Positions 37,185 to 51,500 of a DNA stretch of 64,000 bases are shown here, piece by piece. The position numbers were made by a program, and so were the translations under genes. Within the stretch, counting starts at the first letter, position 1. Each line of letters opens with the position of its first letter. The stretch comes from Daphnia pulex (lineage: Eukaryota > Arthropoda > Branchiopoda > Diplostraca > Daphniidae), in the NCBI RefSeq assembly GCF_021134715.1, contig NC_060026.1:11089001-11153000 (forward strand), given 5' to 3'. The notes under the pieces were generated by a model. It worked only from the letters and a program-made list of their open reading frames with translations. It did no database searches and was not told the origin of the DNA.

Positions 37185-40100
37185 GGTAGTACGCCACTTA
37201 TTTTTATTCTTGTTTTCTTCGCTATGTAGAGATTATGCGGCTCATTATTCACCCCCCTGATGCACTCGTCGCCCACTCTAGTTAGACTGCGCCATTCAAC
37301 CCCTTATATATATTATATTTGCGCCCGTTTGCATCTACTCTGTAGATGTGAGCGCCGCTATAATATAAAGCTCTAGTTCTCTATACGAGATTGAGAAAGA
37401 GGGGGGAGATAAAAAGAAGAAGAGATTTCACCTTAGATTTCTGGGCAGCAGCCAGCATCAGCCAACCCAGCGCTCTATAGACTCTCAACTACTAGGGGTA
37501 CAAGTACAGTATATAAGAGCGGAGCACTTGTGAATTTTTAGGTGTGATGTGATCATGTGAGCTGCTGCCAAGTAACATATATACAGGGCGACGCTGCATC
37601 CTTGATTTATGGTAATTGACGTGATGTGTACAGCTCTGAAAAGAGCGGATCGAGCAGAGAGAGCTAGTGAGAGACTTGTTGCCGGCTAATGCGACTATAT
37701 TACTCCATTATAGAGACGTGAAACTATAGTCTAGTAGTAGTAGTCGTATATATAGAGTACACTCCACTTGACGCTACTATAGACTCTCTCTCTCTCTCCT
37801 GGCTGTATATAGATTCCGTGTGTCGCATATATTTACTTGATGTAGTTGCAGAATGCGTGCAGTGAGTGTGTAGTATATATATCGCCAAACGATCCATTTT
37901 CAGCCACTTGAATTATTCGAGCGCGTTTTTTTTTAAATGCAATTCGGTCAAACGCTCACGAATGGGCGATGAGCTCCGGTGGCAGAATTGATTTCCGTCC
38001 GGGCGACAGAATTCGATTGAGACTGAGACAGGCACACACGTCCTCTCCTAACCAGTTTCTTTTTTTTTGTTTGTTTATCTTTTAGGAGTTTGCTCTTATT
38101 TGGCACATCATTGAATGTATTATACCCTGTGAGCATTTGAATTTTACTGGGCAATTTCTTTGGCAGCAGCTGCAGCAGCAGTGTTGCCTAATCAATATTA
38201 ACGACGCCCCCGAATGTCTCCTTCTTCTTTTCTTTTCTCCACTCACCATCAGAGAGCTCCTGATATGCTATAGACGATTATTTCGCGTCGATTTCAATCG
38301 CGCCAGCCCAATGGGGCCGGTGGCGCGCGGGTTATTCTGCTGTCGCTGTAATGACATGAAACCCTCACCGAATCAAGAAAAGAAAAGAAAGAAAAAAGGA
38401 GCATCGTCTTGTTTCTTTCGGCTCCTCTTTCTCATCAGCAGTTCAGCGCCGCAATACTCCTTGCTCTCGGGCTCCTAGATATATGCCCTTCAGCGGCAGC
38501 TCCCGTTTCTGTTCAGTACACGGCGCGTTGCTCGCTGCTGCTGCTCTTATTATTATTCAACCCTCCCAATTAAAAATCCGAGAGAGTCTCATCAACTCGT
38601 CCGACCTAATTCGTTAGGCTCGGAGCTTAGACACAAATGGCGTTCGGTGGGTTATATAGACAATATGTACGTATATATATCTATCTTTTCTTTCTTTCTT
38701 TCTTCTCCATCCAGTAGAAAAGAAGAAGAAGAAGAAGGGGGCGAAAGAGATTTAGTTTTCCCTTGGCATTTCCCTCCGTATAATAATAATCAGAAATAAA
38801 CGAACGTCAGAGAAATCCCAACTTTAAATTAAAACAAAAAACAAAAAATATTCTGATATATAAAGAGTGGAGGGGGGTTGGGGATGGAGTCGGCAATGCA
38901 AAGTGTTGAGAGAGACGATGAAAATAGGAGGAGCCAAAGAATTGAAAATCCTCTTGTAATGCAGCGCAGCAGCTTTTTTTCGGTGAGAGATGAGCGACGA
39001 TGATGACTTAACGAGCTTGAGAGCAGATACACTCAATTTTCTCTCTCTCTCTCGTCTTTTTGAGAATCTTTAATTTTTGAAGAGCCAAATGAAAAGGAGG
39101 AAGAAGAAATTGTTGTTGTTTGCTGCTGCTGCCGAGCTGCCGTTGTGTGTAGTTGCTTGTCTGCCGAGCGAATAGAAGAGTTTGGGAGATAAGAGAGATG
39201 GCCATGTGTTTCAAAAACTCGAGAATCACCAGCCATTTGTAGATAAACGATCGTGAGCGAGAGCCCGCCAGTTTCAAAATGTGCCATCGTTTCAACTTTT
39301 TTGTTTTTTGTTTTTCTTTTAGTAGTGTTTATTCCTCCACCAACTTGTCGACTGACCTTTTAGCCTATTGGCGCGTCGTGTACAAGTGCGTATACGACCA
39401 ACCACCAACAAGATGAACAACTATGCCGGTTATAATACATTTATAATTCCTTTTTTTTTTTAGTTTGAAGCATTTATATAGGCCCTGTGCTATGGCAATC
39501 TCATTTTCCGTTCTGAAATAACCTCGTGTCTTTCTTTTTATTGTCTTTTTTTGATGATTATCTCCTTTTTTATTTTTATTGTTATCGTTTTCCCGATGAA
39601 TTCGAAACGAATAATGACCGCCGTCGTTACTATTACATCGGCGGCCGGCAGATATTACGAGAGTCCCAACCAACCGAAATGAGCGATTCTCCCCATTTAT
39701 AATCACAATAGAAAATGAAGAAGATGAAGAAGAAGAAGAGATGAATGTGTGCCGATGGGAGAATGAAACGGCGGATGTTATTCTACACAGACATTTCGAA
39801 TCATGGCTCATTACTTGGAACGGAATAGGGACATTTGGACACACACACAAGTTTTTTTAAAAGGAGAAAGAGCCATTGGGCAACCCTCTTCTATATAGCC
39901 CCCCTCCCTCCCGCTGTTGAATGAGACGTCCGAAAAGAGTTAATGGCTCGTATTTATAGAATATAGTCAAATAACCGTCCGGTCGCCGTCGGTGTGATGT
40001 GTGACTTTGATTTCCAATCAATGCCGACATACACTCGTGTGCGAAATTGTCCATTTTATTGAAATGAAATGAAAAAAAAAAAAACCCAAAATTTATTTTA

Positions 40101-43100
40101 AGAGTTTTTCCTTTTCAACACAACGAAAATAAATTACACAGACAGACTACGGGAGTCACACCTTTTATTTTAATTCGTCAATGACGATATATGTAGGTTG
40201 TTGGCGTCCTTTCTATCTCGACTGTCCAGCAGCAACAAAGCGAGGAAAAAAAAACCCCATCGTGTATATATATATAGTGGCTGTGTGATTTGGAAACTCT
40301 TTCATTATAAGTTTCGTATGTGTGTACACGTCACGTAGACGCGCATATAAAAGTCGGTGGTGCCACCCGACGAAAAAGGGACGAGAGAGATTTCGTCATC
40401 CGCGCTCTCGCTATCTGCGAATTACAATGCCGGGCTAGCTCGCTTGTATGTACACTATACACATCCCATGAATAAAATAGACACAGCACTACTGGCTTAT
40501 TCCATCAATATATTATTATGACGATATTTATAAATAGAGTTTGATTTTCCCTTTTTTTTCTTTCTGATATTCTTTGATTCTATTGGCTGCAAACGTTTGA
40601 ATGTTTTTAAACGAAGCAATTGGACATTGAAAGGGCGACCGCGTATTAACAGGTTATATTCTTTTGTTTTTTTCTTCTTTTATTCTTGCAGAGATTCCTC
40701 CTGGCACACACCTGGTGATTACGTTCGCCACCGTCTGGTTGGCTCTCTCGACGCGTCTGGAATGCTTAAACACCCTGGACAATTGTGTGTGAGAACAACA
40801 TTGCATCAATAAGAAGAAGAACGTCTTTGATTGTGTTCTTCGTATATTTAATGGCGAAAGAAGAAATGACAGTGAGAAACAACTCGACACCGTTCGGATT
40901 AAACTGCGAGTAGATTGGAAATGAATTTTTCTTTGCTCATTTCAACAGACTACTACTCTTTCTCGTATAGGATATTCATCACTGGAAGGGTTGGTTATAC
41001 ATGGCCGGCAGCAGAGTTGTGCTTTTTTTGGGATTGAGAAAAAAAAAGGAGAAGACGTCATTTTTGATTTGAAAACTCAAATTAAATTTGGAATATTATT
41101 ATTCCATTTTTTTCGCTTGAAAAAATAAAAATAAGAAAATAATAATAATAAGTAGAAAAATGTGTTTTTCAGCCAAGCAGCCGGGGGTCTCTCTTTCTGG
41201 TTGGTCGTGTCTGTTTGTGTGTCTGCGCGTGAAGATAGTGGTGGTGCGTTTTTTTTCTCTCTTCTTCTCGGGGGGCTGCTGATGGCGCGGGAGCTGGTGG
41301 AAGGAGCTGACTGGCGGATGGTGGGAGCGCGTCGGTCGGCATTAATCTGAATCAAGTGTGCTGATGGGTCTCGATTTTTCAAGTGGCTATAGAGTCGATG
41401 GGGGGGGGGGGGAATGAGAAAGAAAGAAGAAGAAAAAAAAATATAATAAGGGAAAGGCGAAAGAAATAGATTACATAAGCAAGAGTGAGAAAGGGCATCC
41501 AGAGCTGTTGTACACATATACAGCGCCAGGAGGCTCAACTATATCCCTCCTTCCTTCCTCTCTTGTCTTTTTGAACATTTTTTTTTTCTTTTTAGACACA
41601 TTAAATTCAGTCTATTTCATTTATTTTTTTTCTTTCGGTTCCTTCCATTCGATGGAGGGGGGTTCCCGTTTTCTTTCATTTTTATAAATAATTTTATTTT
41701 TTTGGGGTTTTCTTTTCTTATCGGTCGCGCGCACCAGCTGGCTGACAAACGACCCAACGCCCGCCAGCCAAAAAACCAAGCCGAGCCAAAAAAAGAAAAA
41801 AAGGAAAAAGTTGTAGCAAGTCAAAAATTTGTTGGATGTGCACAGAGAGAACAGCCTATAGTCTTTTTCCTTCCGCCTTTGGCCTCCGTCATCAGCAGCA
41901 GCGAGCGGACGGCCAACACGGTAGGATGGCTGCTCCGGTTGGCAGCTACTAGCGCGGCCCTCTCTTTGGAGGGGGGAAATTTTCGGTCGACTTCCGGCTG
42001 CACACGACACACACACACCGGCACATCAACGCAGGCGAATCGCAATATATCAGTGGGAAAAAAAATGTATTATATTGTAGTGTATATCCAACGTCGCGCA
42101 GCAGTCGATCAAAGTGTGTACATGTGCGGACGTGTTGCGTGTTGGCGCACTACACACACAGCAACCGGACGACCGAGCACACAACCCGCCCCTGCCGAGT
42201 TTGTCAACGGGGGGGACGACGGCCATACAGCAAAAATAAATTCTTCATCATCGGAGAGAGAGAGACACACACAATCGATAATCACCTATACATTCGACTT
42301 TGTTTCATTTTATTTCTATAGAGGAAGCGGACGGTGTGTGTATATGTCATTTTCTTTCTACAACTGGTTAAACAGATCTATAGAGCTATAAGGTTTTGTG
42401 TGCTGTGCTGGCACACTCGGCCAGTCAACCAGCACAGTACGGATAGATATATCTCATCATCCCACGGCTGCTCACATGGAATTTTGTTTTTTCCCCTTTT
42501 TATTATTTGGAAATTGTCTTTTTTTTTTTAAAAAACAGGGAGGACTCATGTCGTTTCCTTTCCGGTTCTCTGCCACCTTATTTTTTTCACACTTTTCCAT
42601 ACGCTGTGACTGTGTTGCAGTTGGATATCGCCTGTCGAGAAACTCGTCGACCAATAGGAGAAGCTGCTATATATCTCCTACTACCCTGGGTTAGGTGTAA
42701 TCATAAACCCCCTCCCGACACATACATTGTTATCGTGATTATGTGCTCCGATTAAAAATAATACGAAAGACAAAAAAGAAATAATGTACAGAGAAAAATA
42801 TGTGTATGTATATAATAATAATAAGTGTGTGTCCCTGGGTGTTGGACGATGGGTGTGATGGAAATGAGTTCATTTCAAACAAGATGGAGCCATCTGTTGG
42901 AGATTTTCTTTCACGGTCACGCCGGCCACCATCATTATTATTATTTGTCTACGAGCCTCAAAGAAAAAGAAACAAGAAGAAGAGAAGTTTTTTTTTTAAA
43001 AAAAAGAAAGAAAAAAACAAGACATTCGTGAAGAACTGAAGATGGCAATCTGTGATGTGGAGAGAGAGAGAGAACCGACGCGGGAATGTATTTCTCGCCG

Positions 43101-46100
43101 CGTCCGACTGTTTGTTTGTGTGTGCGGGTTCACATACAAGAGATATCATTCTCTCCTATATACTGTATAGGTATAACATATATATATCTAAAAACAAGAA
43201 GAAGAAGAAAAAAACAACAACCCCAGACGAAATAAAAATCTTAGAAAACACGGTGTAGAACCCCGAGTCAGGTGATAGGCAATCGCTCGAAACGATCGCC
43301 TTACTTTGTGTTGTTGTTCTGTGTTTTTTTGTTGTTGTTTCTTTTTGGCTATATAGCGAGAGTCTCTGCTCCTTTTTTCGTTGTTGTTCTTCTTGTTGTT
43401 GGAAGAATATTTTTCTCGAGAGTTTGTTTGATATCACGTCACGACAATCGGTCGTCTATAAATTCTGAACACGGCCGGGATAAAAAGAATTGTTTAGTGT
43501 AGTATAACTACGACAACAACAAAAAACAGACTCGACCGACACTGTCTGTGTTGTAGTAGACGATATACAAGGAACTGGTTTTTCTATATCTTCAGTGATT
43601 CCCCCCTTTGCCTATGTCTTTTATGTCTATACCAGCCAAAGACAAACGAAAAATCACTTGTTTATAACAAGAGACAACTGCTGGGAGCAAGCCGGTATGC
43701 GTAGGTGTTGGTGAACCAAAAGGTGATGGGAGCTATCTTGAAGAACAAACTCGTTAGAGGACGAATTCATTCCAATTTTGGGGAAAATATATTTTTAAGA
43801 TGATCAGTATTTTTTAAATTTGTTTTTGAATAAAATTAAAACAACGGGCAAATACAATAAGGAAAAAAACAACAATAAGGCGAAATAAAATATTCAATGC
43901 GGTGAATCATCATCCGACGACAGTTAACGCCAACGGCCATCAAAGCTTCTGATGGAAAAATAAATTAACAGAAAATGATTCGGCATCCACGAATTATATT
44001 TTTTTAAATTAAAAAAAAAAACAGCAATTTTTCTGAACTCTTTTTTTCTTCTTCTTCTTTCTTCTTCTTCTCGCGATAATCAACCCGACACTCCATTTTT
44101 TCATATATCCATCAATTGTCCGCAGCCCGGCGGGCAATAAAAAAATAACAACAACTTTAAAACATTATTTTTGCAGCAGCTCGATTCCAATTTTTATTTC
44201 TTCAGAAAAAAAAACATGTTCAAATGAAACTCTGCGCCATCCGTTTTATTTTATGTGATGGGTCATTCACACGAAATACTATAGCTATATCTCCCGGTCA
44301 AATGATATATGGTTCAATACCGGTACTGTGCTGCTGTCTATTATAAAATACAAACTGCAACAAACGCGGGGGGAATAATACACACAATGTGTATCTATAG
44401 TGTTTCCACCTATTACAGCCTTTCAACCCGTCGGCTAAAGCCAACAACACTCGGGTAAAAGTCTCCTACAGAGTGTCTAACAGGAGATTATCCGGTTACG
44501 GGATCCTTCACGCGTATAGCTCCCAGACCGTGGGCCGCTGTATGTATATATGTATGCGCGCCTCCAACACACACACACAGCGACTTGTATATTATATACG
44601 CGGCGTAACGAATGGTCATCATCAACCGAAATGATAAATGGTATCAATAAAAGGCGAACGCACGCGATACGGTCGTCGTACCACTATACACAATCTACAG
44701 CGCATCATCATCAGCACATAAGGTTCTTCTTCTTCCTTTTTGCCTTCTTGTGATGTGCCGTTCAACCTATAACAAAACATAAAACTAATAATACATCTGG
44801 AAAGGAGGAGGAGGGGGACTATCTTGAAGAAGAAGAAAAAAAGAGCTAGAGAGAGAGAGACAACTGGGCGCTGACGGATTGCATTTTCGTGATTAGACAG
44901 CGCGCCGGGAATACGTAATGCCCATTGTGTCTCTGCGACTTTTGCTGCTGCTGCTGCTGCGCCTCTCTCTCTCTCCTTTGCTGTGTGTGTCTAGTATATA
45001 TCTCGTCTTTTTTTTTTTTTTTTGCATGTTATGTGTGTTGTGTATACATATGGGCGTCTGGAAAAAGAGAAAAGAGCTTTAGATTTATATATATACATGT
45101 TTGTTTCTATTATTAGACGACCGGGAGAGAGAGAAAAAATAAAACGAAATATAATAATACCGCGTGTCCTGTTTTGTTATTTTTTCCTTTTTATTTTGTG
45201 TTTGCAATGTGTTCGCTTCTTCGTCGCATTCCAATTCTTTTTGGCCGTAGATTCCCTTTTTTATGTCTTTGCCAACGCGAGCGTTTCTGCCATCGCCAGA
45301 AAAAGTAAAAATAAGAAAAATAAGAAGTTTCAACCAATCGCCAGTCAGTCAGATGCAGACTGGAAATAAGCGCGCGAATAAGCAAAGTCCAACTGCCGGC
45401 CTCGTCTCTTCTCTCTATATACTACATACACCGTCGTGCCGAAGAGAGAGAAAACAACAAAAAAACGAATCGAATCGGTCCAACTTGTTTGTGACGGACG
45501 TTGTACAACACACACACGGAATGTAATGGATCCGAGGGCGCGCTCGTCGGCGGCGATCACCAGCAGACACGCGGGTCTATCTCGAAATTCAATTTCGACC
45601 AAAAGGGGAAAAAGAAGAAGGGAAAACAACAAAAATACATATAAATATAAAAGAGAGTCTCTCTAACCAACAAGGCCATAAATTCCAACGCCCGTATGAC
45701 TTTGACTTGACGGCATGAGCTCCGTTTCGGACGAGATCCACCCCGTTCACGGCATATCAGCAAGAGAGTCTGTAGTATAAGTAACTAGACTCGACTCCAT
45801 TTTGGCATTTCCATTTTCGTCTTTTTTCATTTATTTTATTTTAGTTTGGTTTTTTATTTTTTCTATTTCTTGTTTCATTCTTTTTTTGGCGTGTCGTTGA
45901 ATATATCCAACAGGTTATATTCTATATACAGTCGCTTCGAATATATTTTGCAAGTTGCACCTGTGTGTCAGCCGCGCGCTAGACTGCCGCTGTCGCTGCT
46001 GTTTCGGGGATGGAAAACAAACAAAATACGAAACGACGACGACGACGACGATCTGTTTTCCATTTTAGTTTTTTTGTTGTTGTTGTTCATCTGATTACAA

Positions 46101-46305
46101 TAGCGCCCGCGACCAGAAAAGAGTCAACCGCTCAGATCATCCAGCGATGGCACAAATTCAAACTCTTGTCTAAATATCCCAAGGTCGGAGTTCCGCGCTG
46201 ATTCGCCAATCGTTTGATAAAATAAAATAAGAATAAAAAAACATTTTTAAATCATAGATAAGCGCGAGTCTGAAAAAAGAATTCCACAAAGAAATCGCGT
46301 AATCG

Positions 46306-46356
46306 TTTTTATTTTATTTTAAAATAAAAATAAAAATAAAAATAAAAATAAAAACG
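46306..46356. repeat. (AAAAT)n pentanucleotide repeat with inverted AT arm
   Basis: About six TAAAA units follow directly on an inverted TTTTTATTTTATTTT arm. The first half can fold back on the repeat as an AT-only hairpin. Confidence 0.9.
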
Positions 46357-49300
46357 AAAGGGAAATCCAAGAAAATAGACGAAGAGATAGCAAAAGCCAA
46401 GAGACTCGTACCGTGCAAGAGGCTATAAGAGAACTCTCTGTGTGCAGCGCACAAAAGGCAAAAGGTGGATTTATTATTTTGTTTTTCATATTTTTATTCT
46501 TTTTCAAGAAGGGGATCTTTTTTTTCTCTTTTTTGTGTTTCTCCTTCGAAAAAGGGACGAAGAGAAGAAGAAGAAGAAGAAGAAGAAAAAAAGGAATAAC
46601 CATCTTCTCTTCTCTCTTATATTCTCCGGGTTGTTGTATACAGCTCGCATCCATCATGTCTTTCTGTGTTTTCTAATTACAAATCTCATCAAGCAAAAGA
46701 TTTTTCCTCGTGCAGTGCAGCAACGGCGGCGGCGGCGGCGGGCAGCTGCAGCAGCAGCACAGCGGCGGCAGGGAGTAGAGAGATAGACCCGGGCTGAAGA
46801 GAACGGCGGGCAACAGGCGAACTGCACGGCCATTGGTCCCGTGGAACGACCGCAGCGCGCCAACAGCAGAGATGAATCAAAAAGATTATTTTCTTTTTTC
46901 GCTTGTTCCCCCCCAAACGAAAAATGAATGCCCCGCAGATAGAAACCTTTTACATTTTCTTGTTCTGTGAATAAATGCTCCGCTGTGTGTCTGCTGTATT
47001 ACATACGCCAGCCCAGCTAGCGAGTTCTCTTTTGCCCTCCATTAAATACAAAAAGTTTTCCGTTTTTTTCTTTTTCCCATCTCTTGTTTTTCCTCCGTCG
47101 CTTTTTGTGTGTGTGTGTGTCTGATTCTAAACTGATACAAAGGGAATCGCGCACAACACGCAGCATCTTCTTCTTCTTTTCCGTTCGGCTCTTCTTCTTC
47201 TTTCTTCGTTCTGTATTATCCCTCGTAAATAATGATGTCATTAAATGCCAGTTGAAGCGCGGAATTTCCATCAACCCAAACACCCGGCCGGCGCATACAC
47301 GGAAGACGGAACGGAACGAGTTCTACACATCAATTTCAACGCGCAACAGCGCGAACCGCACATTCTTTTTTTATTTTTACTTTTTTCGACAAAACAAACG
47401 AAAAAAGAAAAAAATGGGGAATTATTTAAAAGAAGAAGAAAATGAAATGGGAGACAGCGGAGAGATTGAAATTGTCGACGCAATAATAACACACGACGTG
47501 TAGACTTGCAATGTACAAACTGCGTACGAAATCATCGAGAGACAATCACGAAACGACAAAGGAGATGTATGCAGTATGGCGTGTGTGTGTATTTTCCGTA
47601 TCCCTACACTGCGGAGAAGAAAAACGCCGGGCAAAAGGAGGAAATGATTTTCTTTTATTTGGTCGTTTCCATCGTTTCCGTCCACGAGAGTTACACCGGC
47701 AGCCATCCGCACCGACATCAGATGACAAGACTCCCGCAAAACCCCAGGAGAAATGGGGGGAAAAACAAAAATCAAATTCACCGGGACAACCCCCATAAAA
47801 TGCCACCGATCCATTCGATTATTATTTTTTACCAAACCAACATCTCAAAAGGGTTGCGTAGATTTCAAATAGAAAACGAGCGCATTGTGCAATCAAGTGG
47901 ATTTCAACATTTGAGAAAAGAAAAAGAAAAACGGGGAGAATTTCTTCTCTGAGATGCGAGGAGGCGATCAAAAAAAGGCCCCCCTGTTATTCTCACGTGA
48001 TATTATACAATCTACTATATACGTTTCTCTCATTTCTCCGTCATGGAAATAATACACAAGGAACGACAGCAGCCCTATAGCCATCAAAGCGACTCGAACA
48101 GAGAAAAAAGAAGAGTCTGTATAAGAAAAAGTACATCTCAGAGAGAGAGAGAGAAAAGAGACAGCCGACCGTGTTATTCCCAACGTTGGAACATACTAAG
48201 ACCATCAGCAGTTTGGCTGATATGACGGGCTTTCTTCTTCTTTCTTTCTATAAGATGATGGGGGGGAGGTAGGTAGGAAGAAGAAAAAAAGGTGGACACA
48301 AGTGGAGGGGATTTTTTCCGAGGACAGAGAATATATAAGAAGAAAAAAAAAAAGATAACCCCGACCTGTATTAGCTGAGCCAGCTCGCCCAGCATGCCGC
48401 GAGATGGTAATCATCATCCAGGCAGCTCCACAGCGCGGCCCCCACCGTCACAAGACGAGAAGAACGAACAAGAAAAGAGAAAAAAAAAAGGAAAACGAAA
48501 TGAAAGAAAGAAATATATATATATCTAATGTATAAAAGAGAGACAGGTAAATGTCTACCTTTCCTTCTTCTTCTTCGTCTTCTTCTTTTCCAGTTGTGTT
48601 CAGTTGAACAAGTTGGAACCTTCCAAGTTTTCTTCCACCCCGGTACGCCATTATATTCTACTGTAGACGCCCGGCTGCGATGTTACATGCGAGATATTGA
48701 AATCTCTTTGGCCGGTCTCTTGATGCTCTTCTCTCTCTAGCTCTTTTGGCTGCTGGATGGCTGGCTGCTACTTCTGTTGCTCCTGCATGTCCTCTCGTCG
48801 TTTTCTTCTTCTCTTTTCGTTCGGATGAATTATAAGCAGAGTCGCACACACGTCACCCGTTTTTCTTCTTATATTTCTCTCTTCTCTCTCGTCAGAGGGA
48901 ATTCAGACGACAGCCACTGAAGGCTTCAACATTTTTTTCCGGGGTTTTTTCTTCTTCTTCTTTTTCTTCTAGTCCCGACGAATGATCGCGCGTGTCGCCT
49001 ACAGCGTTCAGCGGCGAATTTTTTTATTTTATTTTTGGTTTAGTCCGTTTGAAGGAAGACTTCACGAAGAGACGGTGATAGTGGCGTGTCTGGCGTGGCA
49101 GCCAACTGCCAATTACTTATCAAGTCTAGCCCAGCGCTAATCACATAGATTATGCAAATAACAGCATTAGGTTACATACTAGAGACGTGTACTGTATAGC
49201 CCGGCGCTGTATTATGTATTATATAGCGCTGGCAGGCGGCCGTATCGGCAGTCACGGCCATTGTCAGCCCCGCGGTTTGATGGCGATCATCTCCTGACCG

Positions 49301-50199
49301 AGAAATCCTATCCCACGACGAGTTATAAAGACCACGGTGACAGTGAGCCGCTACCATACCATACCCAGCGGCTTCCCACTCGCAGCACATTATTAGTCGA
49401 AACGTATCACTTTGTTGTCTATTATATATTATACGTATACTCAGACAGATATACACACAACTATATCTCTCATCCACCGGGCTACACAATATCCATTCTC
49501 CGCTCTTTTTTTATTTTGCGCTTAAATGTCAAACTTCCTCTTGTGTGTGTAATCCTCTCCAACTCCGGCAGGAAAACGTAATAATAAAAGTTACGACTAA
49601 TTGAAAGAAAGATCTTTCGGAAAGACTAAAATGGCGATCGGTATATAATAAATAAAATATCAGCTGGTCTTATATCGGATTCACATAATCTTCGTTTTCC
49701 TTCTTTTCTTCTTGGTCGTCTCCTCCTACTCATCGCACACACACCACCTACGCACAGACACCGTTGTGCAATGTAGTACTACGATGGCGTACGTGTGCGG
49801 TTTCGGTTTCATCTTGTCGCTTCCTTAAATAATAAAAGAGTTCGCGGTGCAGTGTGTCTTCGCATGGCTGGTGTATAGTACAATCCGATATGGTTTTTCT
49901 TTTTTTGGGAATTGTATATACACATTGATCCGCGAGCTCGCAATCTTAAGCTATATATACGTGTATGTATACGATAGATATATATATAGAGAGAGACGAG
50001 TTATTTTTACGCTCAAGAAAAAAGAAAAAAAAGGTACAACTGAATGCGAATGATTTATAGCCGTGAAAGGCCTAGGGTTATTATTAATATTTATTTCTCT
50101 TTTCCTCGGTTGGCGTCGCGGCCGGATCGAGATAACTCGCACACTTAACCCGACGGGGCGTACATGGATATAGCCGCCCTGCTGGCATCAAAAATCTTA

Positions 50200-51117
50200 T
50201 TAAATAGCATACGGGACACAAAGAAGAAGAAGAAGAAGAAGAAGAAGGTACCAAAACTTTAAAAAGGAGAGCTCATGGAAAGAAAAAATGGGGAATTCTT
50301 TTCGTTTGCTTTGCTGGCCGGATCGTCGTTCCACCTCATACATATTCGGCGGGCTGTAGAGTAGAGCTTCGACTCTCCAATGTGCTAACAAAAGCAGGTT
50401 TCGTATAGAGAGAGAGAGCCCCTTTGCTGGAGGTCGCTTTGTATTTTTCGACGTGTGCATTTCGGACGCGTATAAATATCTAATATGTATAACAAGTGTG
50501 TGTGTGTGTGTGTATGTCTGGGGCAGCAAAGCAACAAACGTGGATAATAAGCATCCGACGGGAACCGTGTGTAAACGCCGTCCTGCTATGTGTATATACG
50601 TGATGCATATTTTTTGGTTGGGCCTTATTCTCGCAGGTTCGGCCGAAATTGTGTGTGATAGAGGGAATCGTCCAAAATGGATAGCCAGGGTCTTCCCAGG
50701 AAAAAGAAATAACAAAATTGTGGACAGGAACCGGGTGAAAAGCGCAGCGGGGTGCGTTCGCCAGACGCGCGGGGAGATGCGGAGGAAGTGCGTACAGGGC
50801 ACCCCCTCCTGTTTCATCCCACTATAGAGCAATACATAATTGGGCACTTGTGATGTACAAGGCCGGAGTATAAGCATTGCATATCTATACGAAAAAGAAA
50901 AAAAAGAAAAAACCAAAACGTCTGTACGACCAACTGAGACTCTGATGATGAGCTCCCTCCTGGACGATAAATTGGTTTCCTTGCCCCACGACCTCCTAAA
51001 GTCTAAAAGTCTTAAACTCCTATCTAGAAGCAGGATATGCATGCTGTACAACATTATGCGCAAGGAGCCCCATATAGACGGCCTATATAATATAATATAA
51101 TCACCGACAATGTCCAT
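50200..51117 (-). other. 305-codon open frame of unknown status
   Basis: The longest open frame in the upstream region. It runs from an ATG at 51117 to a stop at 50200 with no visible domain. Parts are plainly translated microsatellite: a Thr-His run from the TG tract near 50495-50513, and a Leu run from (AAG)9 at 50221-50247. The intervening 200 residues are not obviously repetitive. The opposite strand is also unusually open here (50453-50827 and 50840-51100), so low stop density may be the cause. No family is recognised; probably not a gene. Confidence 0.15.
50221..50247. repeat. (AAG)9 microsatellite
   Basis: Perfect triplet run. Read on the minus strand it gives the poly-Leu end of the 305-codon open frame. 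Confidence 0.95.
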
Positions 51118-51500
51118 TGCACACGTAGGATAGTATACATCTTGGAAGCGCAGTTGAGAGGATATAAACTAAGCCGCTAATTGAATGCCGCTCCTTAACC
51201 GTAGACGTAATGGAACTACATGAAAGTCATGCTGGCTTTGGTTGTTTGCTGCTGCTCCTGGCTGCTTTTATTTTTCATTTTCTTTTCACTTATTCCCCCC
51301 CTCACACAAAAAACTTTATTTTTTTACTAACTTTTTTTTAGGACCTGCTGCTGGGCGATTCAAACGCTTCAACACTATCTGCGTTAAACATTACATGGGT
51401 AGACGTTATGGCGCGGATATATAGTAGTAGTAATACTACTACGCCCGGTTTAAAAAATTTTATGTCGGCTTCAACGACCCTTCAATTACGATATTTTGAC

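Larger units (their letters stand above)
26791..51500. other. Repeat-rich intergenic region upstream of hth, no gene recognised
   Basis: About 24.7 kb without any recognisable protein or RNA gene on either strand. It is dominated by CTT/GAA, GA/CT, CA/TG, AT and AGT microsatellites and homopolymers. Open frames here translate mainly into Phe/Ser/Leu, Arg/Lys/Glu or Thr/His repeats, as expected from the microsatellites. Distal regulatory elements of hth are likely on general grounds, but none can be defined from sequence alone. Confidence 0.7.
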
